From Christensenella sp. UBA7597 (GTDB taxonomy: Bacteria; Bacillota; Clostridia; Christensenellales; Borkfalkiaceae): 11,812 bases of DNA. The notes under the pieces were generated by a model that saw only the letters and a program-made list of their open reading frames with translations, had not been told where the DNA came from and ran no database searches. The stretch is from assembly GCA_002474405.1 (NCBI GenBank), contig DLQW01000038.1, positions 1 through 11,812 of the forward strand, given 5' to 3'. Made by a program: the position numbers and the translations under genes. Shown here piece by piece: positions 1-7,294 of this stretch; the first letter of the stretch is position 1, and the number at the start of each line of letters is the position of its first letter.

Positions 1-1
1 C

Positions 2-769
2 GGCGAAAGCACGTTTTCCGCGCTTGGAAAAGGCGAGAATTTCGTGGACGTTCTGCGTTATTTTTACCGCGAAACGGTGAAGAAATACAAGCTGAAATAC
101 GGCATGGAAGGGCGCGCGCTCTATCCTTCGGATCGTTACGCGTTGTGCGCGCTTCTGGCTACGACGGGCGAAGAACTGCGCCCCGCGTATTCGTTTGTGT
201 TTGTGGACGAAGCGCAGGATATATCCGCGGGTGAATACGCGTTGCTTAGGAAAATCAATGCCCGCGCGGCGTTTAACGTATTCGGGGATCTGGGGCAGAA
301 CGTAACGCCTTACCGCGGCGTGGGAAATTGGGAAAACGCTTTTCCCGGCGCGAACATTTACAAACTGAACAACAACTACCGCAACACGAATCAGATTGTG
401 GAATACGTGAAGCGCGACGCGCAGATCGACATGGTGGCGTTCGGGGTGGACGGTCCGCCCGTGGAACATATTCCGTCGCGGGCGATCGCTTCGTTCTTTG
501 CGGATAAAAAGGGTTTGCGCGCCGTTATCTGCACCGAAAAAGACAAACAGATTTACCTTAGAAAAAGCTACTGGGACGTGGGGAAAAAAGGCAGATTGTC
601 CCGCACGAAAGTGAACATTTTAACGGTGTACGAAAGCAAAGGACTGGAATTTTCCGCGGTGGCGGCGGTGGTGGAAAACATGAACGCGGCGGAAAAATAC
701 ATTGCCTGCACGCGTGCGCTGAACGCGCTGGCAATCATCGGCGAAACGGGCAAAAACGGGGATTTATAA
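2..769 (+). CDS. UvrD/HelD-like superfamily 1 DNA helicase, C-terminal part (5' truncated by window edge)
   Basis: The reading frame is open from the window edge to TAA at 767-769, giving 255 residues, so the N-terminal half with Walker A lies outside. Superfamily 1 (UvrD/Rep/HelD) motifs appear in order: Walker B/motif II VDEAQD (203-220), motif III GDLGQ (284-298; UvrD usually has GDPDQ), motif IV with YRNT (377-388), motif V TVYESKGLEF (623-652) and motif VI YIACTRALNAL (698-730). Such proteins are ATP-driven 3'-5' translocases that unwind DNA in repair or, for HelD, displace RNA polymerase. The protein ends about 20 residues after motif VI, so it has no long C-terminal tail. A GTG at 44 could act as a start, but the frame continues upstream and helicases need the missing half. 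UvrD-like or HelD-like cannot be decided from this fragment. No clear terminator separates it from the next promoter. Confidence 0.9.
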   Translation, partial: GESTFSALGKGENFVDVLRYFYRETVKKYKLKYGMEGRALYPSDRYALCALLATTGEELRPAYSFVFVDEAQDISAGEYALLRKINARAAFNVFGDLGQNVTPYRGVGNWENAFPGANIYKLNNNYRNTNQIVEYVKRDAQIDMVAFGVDGPPVEHIPSRAIASFFADKKGLRAVICTEKDKQIYLRKSYWDVGKKGRLSRTKVNILTVYESKGLEFSAVAAVVENMNAAEKYIACTRALNALAIIGETGKNGDL

Positions 770-790
770 GGAAAAATTTGCTTAAAACGG

Positions 791-819
791 TTGAAAAAAA
801 CAAAAAAGTATGTTATAAT
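791..819 (+). promoter_or_regulatory. sigma-A promoter of the topoisomerase operon
   Basis: The -35 box TTGAAA (791-796) and the -10 box TATAAT (814-819) are 17 bp apart, with an extended -10 TG at 811-812. The start site would be near 826, leaving a leader of about 67 nt before parE. Confidence 0.85.
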
Positions 820-835
820 ATAAAATGATTCATTA

Positions 836-862
836 TTCCGCCTCCGTGGTTCGGGGGCGGAA
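836..862 (+). promoter_or_regulatory. Leader hairpin of the topoisomerase mRNA
   Basis: TTCCGCCTCC (836-845) pairs with GGGGGCGGAA (853-862) over 10 bp with one G-U pair and a 7-nt loop. It lies about 10 nt after the predicted start site and is followed by AAAATCAC, not by a T run, so it is not an intrinsic terminator. A role in mRNA stability or regulation is inference. Confidence 0.6.
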
Positions 863-892
863 AATCACGCGAAGAGGAATAGAACGGACGAA

Positions 893-3079
893 ATGGCAGA
901 AAACGAAAAAGAAGAAAAACAGGAAAAAAATTCTTACAGCGCGAAAAATCTCGAAGTGCTCGAAGGGCTGGACGCGGTGCGTCTGCGCCCCGGTATGTAT
1001 ATCGGTTCCACGGGCGTAAAAGGGCTTCATCATATTCTTTGGGAAATCGTCGATAACGCGATAGACGAAGCCGCCAACGGGTACGCAAATAAAATCAAAG
1101 TGGTTTTGTACAAAGACGGCAGCGCTTCCGTGGAAGATAACGGCAGAGGTATTCCCACCGACATTCACCCGAAAGAAAAGGTTTCGGGCGTGCAGCTGGT
1201 ATTCACGAAGCTGCATGCGGGCGGAAAATTCGGGCAGGGAAACTATCAGTATTCGGGCGGTTTGCACGGCGTGGGCGCTTCCGTAACCAACGCGCTTTCC
1301 GAATGGCTGCAGGTGGAAGTAAAGCACGGCACCGTGTATAAAATGAGCTTCCGTTCGTTCTACAACGCCCGCAAGAAGAAATACGAATCGGGCATTCCGG
1401 ACGGACCGCTTGAAAATACGGGCGTACGCACGAAATTTACGGGCACCACGGTGCGTTTCAAACCGGACGCCGCGGTGTTTTCCGAAACGAATTTCGACCT
1501 TGACACGGTGGAAGAACGCCTGAACGAGCTGGCGTTTTTGAACCGCGGATTGGAAATCACGCTGACCGACGAACGCATTACGATGGCGGACGCGAAGCGC
1601 ATGCGCGGCAATATCGAAACCGACGAAGAAGCGCAGGGAGAAAACGCGGAAAACGCAGGGGAAGCTTCGCCGGAAGAAGCCGAGGTTTCCGATCGTTCCG
1701 CATACACGCCGCATGATCTGTTCGACGAAGCGGATTCGGCGCAGCTGGAAAAAGAGCCGTACAGCGTGGTATTCAAATACGACGGCGGTATCAGCGATTT
1801 CGTGCGCAGTTTAAACGAGGAAAAGAAAAAGCTTTATCCTACGCCCGTGTACTACAAAACGGTGAAAAACGATATCAGCATCGAATTTGCCGTGCAGCAT
1901 ACCACCGAATACACCGAGAGCATTTTCTCGTTCGTAAACAATATTCCCACGCCCGAAGGCGGCTATCACGAAGCCGGTTTCCGTTCGGGCATTGCCAAGG
2001 CGTTCAACGATTACGCGCGAAACAACGGCTTTTTAAAGGAAAAAGACGCCAACTTTCAGGGCGACGATTTCCGCGAAGGACTGACGGCGGTGCTTTCCGT
2101 AAAGATGCGCGAGGTGCAGTTCGAAGGGCAGACGAAAACAAAGCTCGGAAATACCGAAGCCCGCCCCGCGGTGGAAGCGGCGGTAATCGAAGGCTTCAAA
2201 GAATTCGCCAACACCCGCGGCGCGAAGAAAACGTTTGAGGAAATCATTAAAAAAGCGCAGGGAGCGGCGAAAGTGCGTCTTGCCGCAAAACAGGCAAAGG
2301 ATAACGCCCGCGCGAAAAACAGCATCGACGGGCTGACGCTCATCGGCAAGCTGGCTTCCTGTTCGGGCAGAAAACCGGAGCTCAACGAAATGTTCATCGT
2401 GGAGGGCGATTCGGCTGGCGGCACGGCGAAGCAGGCGCGTATCCGGCAGTTTCAGTCGATTCTGCCGCTTCGCGGCAAACCGCTCAACGTGGAAAAGAAG
2501 CGGCTCAGTCAGATTCTCGAAAACGAAGAAATCAAAACGATCATCGGCGCGATCGGCGCCGGCATCGACGGCATCAATCCGGGGTTCAATCTGGATAAAA
2601 TCAATTATCACAAAGTGATTATTCTTTCCGATGCCGATCAGGACGGTATGCACATCCGCTGTATTCTGCTTACGTTCTTCTTCCGCTACATGCGCGATCT
2701 TGTGAACGCCGGGCACGTGTATATCGGTATGCCGCCGCTTTATAAGGTGTACAAGGGCGACAAAGTGGAGTACGCCTACGACGACAAGGAACTTGCGGAA
2801 AAGATTGCGAAAGTGGGCAAAGGGTATCAGTTACAGCGCTATAAAGGGCTTGGCGAAATGAGCGCGGATCAGCTGTGGGATACCACGATGAACCCCGCCA
2901 CGAGAAATCTTACGCAGGTTACGATTGAGGATGCCGCCAAGGCGGAGCGTATGATAACCACGCTGATGGGCGACAAAGTGGAAGGAAGAAAAGAATTCCT
3001 TGCCAAATACGCGAACTTCAACAAACACGACGAATTTATGGATAAGATAGACGGCAAGGAGGGCGCGATCAATGGCTAA
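893..3079 (+). CDS. parE: Type IIA DNA topoisomerase subunit B (topoisomerase IV ParE-like / GyrB family)
   Basis: 728 residues: the ATPase and TOPRIM subunit that works with the ParC/GyrA-type protein encoded next. GHKL ATPase signatures: [10 protein letters not shown] (51-60), DNGRGIP (82-88), GGLHGVGAS (122-130) and the transducer loop QTKTKLGN (413-420). TOPRIM: EGDSAGG (504-510) and the metal-binding acids in SDADQDG (D580, D582, D584), with Q583 where many homologues have V. The C-terminal signature YKGLGEM is at 650-656. An acidic, low-complexity stretch of about 50 residues (about 235-288) lies between the ATPase core and the transducer. The SD-like GAAGAGG at 871-877 is 15 nt from this ATG, which is loose, but the N-terminus reads well. 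I prefer ParE over GyrB because the partner lacks a canonical GyrA box; the GyrB label stays possible. The last codons carry the SD for the next gene. By my reading all its glutamines are CAG. Confidence 0.93.
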   Translation: MAENEKEEKQEKNSYSAKNLEVLEGLDAVRLRPGMYIGSTGVKGLHHILWEIVDNAIDEAANGYANKIKVVLYKDGSASVEDNGRGIPTDIHPKEKVSGVQLVFTKLHAGGKFGQGNYQYSGGLHGVGASVTNALSEWLQVEVKHGTVYKMSFRSFYNARKKKYESGIPDGPLENTGVRTKFTGTTVRFKPDAAVFSETNFDLDTVEERLNELAFLNRGLEITLTDERITMADAKRMRGNIETDEEAQGENAENAGEASPEEAEVSDRSAYTPHDLFDEADSAQLEKEPYSVVFKYDGGISDFVRSLNEEKKKLYPTPVYYKTVKNDISIEFAVQHTTEYTESIFSFVNNIPTPEGGYHEAGFRSGIAKAFNDYARNNGFLKEKDANFQGDDFREGLTAVLSVKMREVQFEGQTKTKLGNTEARPAVEAAVIEGFKEFANTRGAKKTFEEIIKKAQGAAKVRLAAKQAKDNARAKNSIDGLTLIGKLASCSGRKPELNEMFIVEGDSAGGTAKQARIRQFQSILPLRGKPLNVEKKRLSQILENEEIKTIIGAIGAGIDGINPGFNLDKINYHKVIILSDADQDGMHIRCILLTFFFRYMRDLVNAGHVYIGMPPLYKVYKGDKVEYAYDDKELAEKIAKVGKGYQLQRYKGLGEMSADQLWDTTMNPATRNLTQVTIEDAAKAERMITTLMGDKVEGRKEFLAKYANFNKHDEFMDKIDGKEGAING

Positions 3080-5543
3080 GTCGAATAAAAAAGAACCCGA
3101 AAAAATCGAAGCGAAAGGGCAACTTTTCGTTGAGCCGCTGGAAAAAGTGCTGCATTCCTCCATGTTGCCGTATGCGGAATTCGTTATTCTCGACCGCGCG
3201 CTGCCCCGCGTGGAGGACGGCTTGAAACCCGTTCAGCGGCGTATTTTATACACGATGAACGAAATGGGGCTGACGCCCGATAAGCCTCACAAGAAGTGCG
3301 CGCGTATCGTGGGCGACTGCATGGGTAAATATCATCCGCACGGCGACTCAAGCGTTTACGGCGCCATGGTGAATATGGCGCAGGATTTCAATATGGGCAA
3401 AGTGCTCATCGACGGACACGGCAACTTCGGCAGCGTGGACGGCGACCCCGCCGCCGCGATGCGTTACACGGAAGCCCGCCTCGCTCCACCCGCCCTCGAA
3501 CTTCTGCGCGACATCGATAAAGACACGGTGCCTTTTTCGCTGAACTTCGACGATTCCCTGAAAGAACCGGACGTTCTGCCGGGAAGATTCCCGAATCTGC
3601 TTGTCAACGGCGCGTACGGCATCGCCGTAGGGCTTGCCACCAACATCCCCACGCACAATCTGGAAGAGGTGATCAACGGCGTGGTGGCGTATATCGATAA
3701 CCCCGCGATTTCGCTGGAAGAGATGATGCAATATATTCCCTGTCCCGATTTTCCCACGGGCGGCATCATTATAGCGAACGAGCTGATACAGGCGTATAAA
3801 ACGGGGCGTGGAAGAATCACGATCCGCGCGAAAATTTCCATCGAACCTACCGATAACGGAAAAACGAATCTCGTCATCAGCGAAATTCCCTATCAGGTAA
3901 ACAAAGCGCAGCTGCTTCGCCGCATCGTGGAGCTTTGCGAAGAAAAAAAGGAAGAACTGGCGGCGGTGGATCACGTTTCCGACGAGTCCGACCGCGCGGG
4001 CATGCGCGCCGTGGTGCGCATCAAAAAAGGCGGCGACATCCGTCAGATTTTAAAGGTACTGTATAAAAATACCGATCTCGAAATATCGTTCGGCATCAAT
4101 ATGGTGGTGATTGCGGACGGCAAGCCGCAGCAGCTGGGGCTGATGGAAATCATCCGCCATTACGTGGCGTACCAGCGGCAGGTGATTCTGCGCCGTACGA
4201 AATTCGATCTGAACGAAGCGGAAAGCCGCTGCCACGTGTTGGAAGGGCTGATTATCGCCGTGCGCAACATCGACGAAGTGATTGCCATTATCAAGTCGGC
4301 GGAAAGCACCGCGGACGCGCGCTCGAAATTGATGAAGCGCTTCGAACTTACCGAAATTCAGGCGCAGGCGATTCTGGATTTGCGCCTTGCTCGCCTTACC
4401 AAGCTGGAAGTATTCAAGCTGGAGGAGGAACTGAAAGAACTGAAGAAACTCATTAAAAAGCTTACTGCGATTTCGAAGAGCAAAGATTTGCAGCTGCAGG
4501 TGGTCAAGGAAGAAATTTCCGAAATCCGCGATAAATATCCCACGCCGCGTCGTTCGCGCCTTGTGTTTACGGGGGCGGAAGCCGACGATCTTTTGTCGGT
4601 TACAAACGAAAAGGTACCGGGAGCGAAGTGCATGCTTGTACGCACGGCGGACGAGAAAATCAAGGTGCTTACGGGCAAAAACGCCGACGCGCTTTCGCTG
4701 CCCGTATCCGGAAAATTCAAAGCCGGCGTGATTGCGGAGGATATTCTTTCCACGGTTACGGACAAAGTGATTTACGCGTTTACGAATTTCGGCAACCTGC
4801 ACCGCCTGAATATTTCGGACGCGGCGCTTTCGTGCAAGCTTTCGGACGAGGGCGTTTCGCTTGCGGAACTTTCTCCGGGGGCGGTAGACGGCGAAAAATG
4901 CGTGAAATTCTTCGAAATCGGCGATAAATTCCCCGTGGGAAATCTGCTGTTCTTTACGGCGAAAGGCATGGTGAAAAAATCTTCGTGGGAAGAATACGAG
5001 GGCATCAGAAAAGACGTTCTGCAAGCCGTGAAAGTGGCGGACGACGATGAACTGATTGCCGTGGAAGAGGAACGCGAAGAGGAAGAAACGATGCTGTTCG
5101 TTACGGAACAGGGATACTGCCTGAACGCGCTGAAAAACGATATTCCTTTACAGGGCAGAGTATCGGGCGGCGTGAAAGGAATCATGCTGCGCGACGGCGA
5201 CAAAGTGAAATTTGTATCGCAGGTGAACGGCGAGGGCGAAATCGTAATCGTAACGAGCGAAGGAAAATTTAAGAAAGTGATTTCCTCGCAGATCGACGTA
5301 ACGGGAAGATACAAGAAAGGTTCGATGATCGTGGCTCTGCCGGACGGCGCGAAAGTGCTTTCCGCAAGCTACGTAACGGTGCCGTATAAGATTGCCGTGG
5401 TGGAAAAGGGAAACAAGATTTCCTGTATTTCTTCGGAGGACGTGCCCATTGCGATGCAGAGCGCGAAAGCCCGCAAGATTTCCGCGTACGACGAGGGCTG
5501 CGTGATTGCGGCGTACCCTTTAAGGTATCAGACGGAAGAATAA
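3072..5543 (+). CDS. parC: Type IIA DNA topoisomerase subunit A (topoisomerase IV ParC-like / GyrA family)
   Basis: 823 residues: the DNA breakage-reunion subunit, forming an A2B2 enzyme with the preceding protein for decatenation or supercoil control. The catalytic tyrosine is Y132 in [10 protein letters not shown]. The quinolone-resistance region reads [15 protein letters not shown] (85-99), with S93 at the E. coli GyrA S83 position but G97 at the D87 position. A helical coiled-coil region (about 380-490) is followed by six-bladed beta-pinwheel sequence to the end. The canonical GyrA box QRRGGRG is absent; the nearest match is [12 protein letters not shown] (692-703), a degenerate blade motif, so ParC is favoured. 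The gene overlaps parE by 8 bp and has a strong SD, AAGGAGG at 3056-3062, 9 nt from the ATG, so translational coupling is likely. No convincing terminator follows; a 6-bp hairpin at 5555-5571 has no T run. Confidence 0.93.
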   Translation: MAKSNKKEPEKIEAKGQLFVEPLEKVLHSSMLPYAEFVILDRALPRVEDGLKPVQRRILYTMNEMGLTPDKPHKKCARIVGDCMGKYHPHGDSSVYGAMVNMAQDFNMGKVLIDGHGNFGSVDGDPAAAMRYTEARLAPPALELLRDIDKDTVPFSLNFDDSLKEPDVLPGRFPNLLVNGAYGIAVGLATNIPTHNLEEVINGVVAYIDNPAISLEEMMQYIPCPDFPTGGIIIANELIQAYKTGRGRITIRAKISIEPTDNGKTNLVISEIPYQVNKAQLLRRIVELCEEKKEELAAVDHVSDESDRAGMRAVVRIKKGGDIRQILKVLYKNTDLEISFGINMVVIADGKPQQLGLMEIIRHYVAYQRQVILRRTKFDLNEAESRCHVLEGLIIAVRNIDEVIAIIKSAESTADARSKLMKRFELTEIQAQAILDLRLARLTKLEVFKLEEELKELKKLIKKLTAISKSKDLQLQVVKEEISEIRDKYPTPRRSRLVFTGAEADDLLSVTNEKVPGAKCMLVRTADEKIKVLTGKNADALSLPVSGKFKAGVIAEDILSTVTDKVIYAFTNFGNLHRLNISDAALSCKLSDEGVSLAELSPGAVDGEKCVKFFEIGDKFPVGNLLFFTAKGMVKKSSWEEYEGIRKDVLQAVKVADDDELIAVEEEREEEETMLFVTEQGYCLNALKNDIPLQGRVSGGVKGIMLRDGDKVKFVSQVNGEGEIVIVTSEGKFKKVISSQIDVTGRYKKGSMIVALPDGAKVLSASYVTVPYKIAVVEKGNKISCISSEDVPIAMQSAKARKISAYDEGCVIAAYPLRYQTEE

Positions 5544-5594
5544 CAGAAAACATGATGGCGGAAAACGCCATAGAAAGCAAGCTTTTCGGATAAA

Positions 5595-5623
5595 GCATAA
5601 CCGGAACGAATCCGACATAGAAT
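5595..5623 (+). promoter_or_regulatory. Candidate sigma-E promoter of spoIIID
   Basis: GCATAAC (5595-5601), 14 bp, then CATAGAAT (5616-5623). Compared with the Bacillus sigma-E consensus KMATATT-N14-CATACAMT, this matches 5 of 7 and 7 of 8 positions at the right spacing. In B. subtilis spoIIID belongs to the sigma-E regulon, which fits. The start site would be near 5630, 16 nt before the SD. Confidence 0.6.
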
Positions 5624-5659
5624 AAAACAGCGATAATTCTTTGTCGGAGGTGGGGAGCT

Positions 5660-6001
5660 TTGTGGGAAGAGCTTGAAGAGAGAGTGCTTTGTTGCGCGGA
5701 GTATATCGTGCAGACGGGATGTACCGTCCGTGCGTGCTCCGCGCATTTTGCCGTAAGCAAATCTACGGTGCATAAAGATATGACGGAGCGGCTGCCGTAC
5801 GTGGATAAAGTGCTGTACGAGGAAGTGCGCGACGTGCTGGATAAAAATCTGCGGGAACGGCACATCCGCGGCGGCAACGCGACGAAGCGGAAGTACGAAT
5901 CGCAGCGCGTAAAAAAAGAAGAAAAAACCTTGCGGAAAACGCTGCCGGAAATTGCGGAAAATTGCCTCGAAACGTTGCCGAAAATACAAAAAAACGGTTA
6001 A
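5660..6001 (+). CDS. spoIIID: Sporulation transcriptional regulator SpoIIID
   Basis: 113 residues. SpoIIID is a small DNA-binding protein that switches genes on and off in the mother cell during endospore formation. Recognition rests on the helix-turn-helix at about 22-41 (TVRACSAHFAVSKSTVHKD), the following TERLP (42-46), and the basic RHIRGGNATKRKY (67-79), all close to the Bacillus protein as I know it. The start is TTG, chosen because GGAGG at 5646-5650 is 9 nt upstream and the N-terminus then aligns with the family. The family is usually about 80-95 residues; this one has about 30 extra residues, lysine/glutamate-rich then hydrophobic (from about 84). It is preceded by a sigma-E-like promoter and followed by an intrinsic terminator, so it is likely transcribed alone. 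In Bacillus the neighbour is mbl; here it is not. Confidence 0.93.
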   Translation: MWEELEERVLCCAEYIVQTGCTVRACSAHFAVSKSTVHKDMTERLPYVDKVLYEEVRDVLDKNLRERHIRGGNATKRKYESQRVKKEEKTLRKTLPEIAENCLETLPKIQKNG

Positions 6002-6042
6002 AAATCAGCCGAAAATTGTTTGAAAAACCGAAAAAAGATTGT

Positions 6043-6069
6043 AAAAACCGCCTCTCCGGGCGGTTTTTT
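6043..6069 (+). terminator. Intrinsic terminator after spoIIID
   Basis: AAAAACCGCC (6043-6052) pairs with GGCGGTTTTT (6059-6068) around a 6-nt loop, and the T run 6064-6069 follows the GC core. It begins 42 nt after the spoIIID stop. Confidence 0.88.
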
Positions 6070-6145
6070 CGTCGTAAAATCCGCAAAAAAATCGTTAAAA
6101 GAACCAAAAAACAGAGGAAACGCATATATTGAAAGCGGGAAACTT

Positions 6146-6173
6146 CGTCTCCGCAGGCATATGCGCGGAGGCG
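6146..6173 (+). promoter_or_regulatory. Leader hairpin upstream of the holin-like gene
   Basis: CGTCTCCGC (6146-6154) pairs with GCGGAGGCG (6165-6173) over 9 bp with one G-U pair; the loop contains the palindrome GCATATGC. There is no T run. The CTCCG in its left arm could instead pair with the SD CGGAG at 6196-6200. Confidence 0.5.
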
Positions 6174-6185
6174 TTCCGATAAAAA

Positions 6186-6200
6186 TTCCGGAATCCGGAG
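6186..6200 (+). promoter_or_regulatory. Hairpin covering the SD of the holin-like gene
   Basis: TTCCGG (6186-6191) pairs with CCGGAG (6195-6200), including one G-U pair, around a 3-nt AAT loop. Four of the five bases of the SD GGAGG (6197-6201) are in the stem, so the site may be partly closed to ribosomes. The three-base loop and short stem make its strength uncertain. Confidence 0.45.
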
Positions 6201-6208
6201 GTAAAACG

Positions 6209-6604
6209 ATGGAAGAATATTTAAGTATGATAAGCGTGCCCGCCATTGCGGCGATTGTGTATGCCGTAATAGCGATAATCAACCGCGCCGTACGTGAAAA
6301 CGAAAAATTCAGGAGGTTTATTCCTCTGATTGCCGCCGTGCTCGGCGTGGCGTGCGGCATTGTGTGTTATTACGCGATGCCGAGCATCATCCCCGCCGAA
6401 AACGTTGTTGTGGCGATTGTAATCGGCGGAGCGAGCGGTTTAAGCGCTACGGGAACGCACCAGCTTGTGAAGCAGATAGGGAAAAAAGGTGAAGCGAAAA
6501 CCGACGGGAACAACGTTGAAAACGGCGATATCGGCGGAGCCGAGCCGGAAGAAAAAGCGGAGGAAAAGTCCGAGAAAAAGGACGACAAGAAAACGGAAAA
6601 ATAA
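6209..6604 (+). CDS. Holin-like small membrane protein (resembles phage r1t-type holins)
   Basis: 131 residues from an ATG with GGAGG 7 nt upstream (6197-6201). A longer in-frame version from 6020 was rejected because it would start before, and run through, the spoIIID terminator. Three hydrophobic segments are visible: about 8-25, 37-57 and 64-82. IPLIAAVLGVACG and IVIGGASGLSATGTHQLVKQ, followed by a highly charged tail (from 91, many K and E), recall small phage holins of the r1t type. Those form membrane lesions that release endolysin. No endolysin or phage structural gene is visible here, so a lysis role is doubtful; a domesticated holin in sporulation, export or envelope function is possible. 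The family call is pattern recognition only. It sits alone between two terminators. Confidence 0.7.
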   Translation: MEEYLSMISVPAIAAIVYAVIAIINRAVRENEKFRRFIPLIAAVLGVACGIVCYYAMPSIIPAENVVVAIVIGGASGLSATGTHQLVKQIGKKGEAKTDGNNVENGDIGGAEPEEKAEEKSEKKDDKKTEK

Positions 6605-6680
6605 CTAAGTAGGGTATAACCCGATAAACGAAAATTAAAATCGCGGAAGCGGGAAGTTAAAATAATTGAACGGAATAACA

Positions 6681-6730
6681 AAAACGTCGGCGGGGCGTAT
6701 TGCATAAGCGCTTTTCCGGCGTTTTATTTT
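6681..6730 (+). terminator. Intrinsic terminator after the holin-like gene
   Basis: The arms 6683-6697 and 6709-6723 pair over 15 positions with one mismatch and four G-U pairs, extended outwards by AA/TT, with an 11-nt loop and the tail TTTTATTTT (6722-6730). It lies about 80 nt after the stop codon. Between them (6605-6680) I see only the small palindrome GGGTATAACCC. Confidence 0.72.
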
Positions 6731-6793
6731 GCTTTTCGGCGCGAGGCTAACGGTAAGGCTTTGTGAAAAATGTTTGTCCCGGTTTGATTTTGC

Positions 6794-6822
6794 TTGACAA
6801 ATTAAATTTGCAACGCTATAAT
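6794..6822 (+). promoter_or_regulatory. Perfect-consensus sigma-A promoter of marR-tauE
   Basis: TTGACA (6794-6799), 17 bp, TATAAT (6817-6822): 12 of 12 consensus bases at optimal spacing. Such a strong promoter is usually held down by a repressor, and an operator-like palindrome follows directly. Confidence 0.92.
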
Positions 6823-6841
6823 TGTTCTAAAAAGAACTATT
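6820..6841 (+). promoter_or_regulatory. Operator-like palindrome at the marR start site
   Basis: GTTCT-AAAA-AGAAC (6824-6837), extended by flanking AAT/ATT with one mismatched pair to about 22 bp. It overlaps the expected transcription start (about 6829) and the edge of the -10 box. Size, symmetry and position suit autorepression by the MarR dimer encoded just downstream; that link is inferred. Confidence 0.7.
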
Positions 6842-6853
6842 TCGGGGATGAAA

Positions 6854-7294
6854 ATGGAATTTTTCGAAAAACAAAAAATGATTTCGGCGTTGTACGAATC
6901 CGTTACGGACGACGTACGGAAAAATTATGCGCTGACGCGCGCCGGGTTTGACGTGCTGATGTTTTTAAAGAACAATCCGCGGTTTAATACGGCAACGCAG
7001 ATTGTAAAGTACCGGAAACTTGTGAAATCGCAGGTTTCGGGCGCGGTGGCGGAATTGACGGAACGCGGACTGATTACGGCGGAACATGCGGGCAGCAATA
7101 AAAAAACGCTGTTTTTAACGCTGACGCCGAAGGGAATTCTGCTTGCGGAAGAAGGGCGGAAGGCGCAGCGCGTATTTGCGGAAACGCTTTTCCGCGGATT
7201 TAAAAAGGAAGAAATCGATTTGATGAAGGAATTTTTCGAAAGGGCTTTTGCCAATGCGGAAAATTATTTCGAGGAGAAAAAGAAATGTCGGTAG
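6854..7294 (+). CDS. MarR-family winged-helix transcriptional regulator
   Basis: 146 residues. MarR proteins are dimeric repressors that release DNA on binding small ligands or on oxidation. The winged helix is visible at about 44-92: recognition region ATQIVKYRKLVKSQVSGAVAELTERGLI, then a wing with AEHAGSNKKTLFLTLT. N- and C-terminal helices would form the dimer interface. I chose the second ATG (6854) because GGGG at 6844-6847 lies 6 nt before it but directly abuts the first ATG (6848); the difference is two residues. The only cysteine is next to last, so a cysteine redox switch is not obvious. The gene overlaps the permease gene by 10 bp, so it most likely controls that permease and itself through the palindrome at 6820-6841. 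The ligand is unknown. Confidence 0.9.
   Translation: MEFFEKQKMISALYESVTDDVRKNYALTRAGFDVLMFLKNNPRFNTATQIVKYRKLVKSQVSGAVAELTERGLITAEHAGSNKKTLFLTLTPKGILLAEEGRKAQRVFAETLFRGFKKEEIDLMKEFFERAFANAENYFEEKKKCR

Noticed and set aside
833..1714. Long open frame on the minus strand opposite parE
   Set aside because: It is the mirror of parE codon bias, overlaps the promoter leader and matches no domain I know. The same holds for the minus-strand frame at 4050-5024 opposite parC.
5555..5590. Terminator after parC
   Set aside because: The ATGGCG/CGCCAT hairpin (5555-5571) has only 6 bp and no T run; the AAAGC/GCTTT that follows has too small a loop.
6103..6130. sigma-K-like promoter before the holin-like gene (AC ... 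CATATATT)
   Set aside because: The -10 resembles CATANNNT but the spacer is 18 bp and the -35 is only two bases, so chance is a sufficient explanation.
6020..6208. Upstream in-frame extension of the holin-like gene
   Set aside because: It would begin before and run through the spoIIID terminator, has no SD, and its residues look like translated non-coding DNA. The ATG at 6209 has GGAGG at 7 nt.
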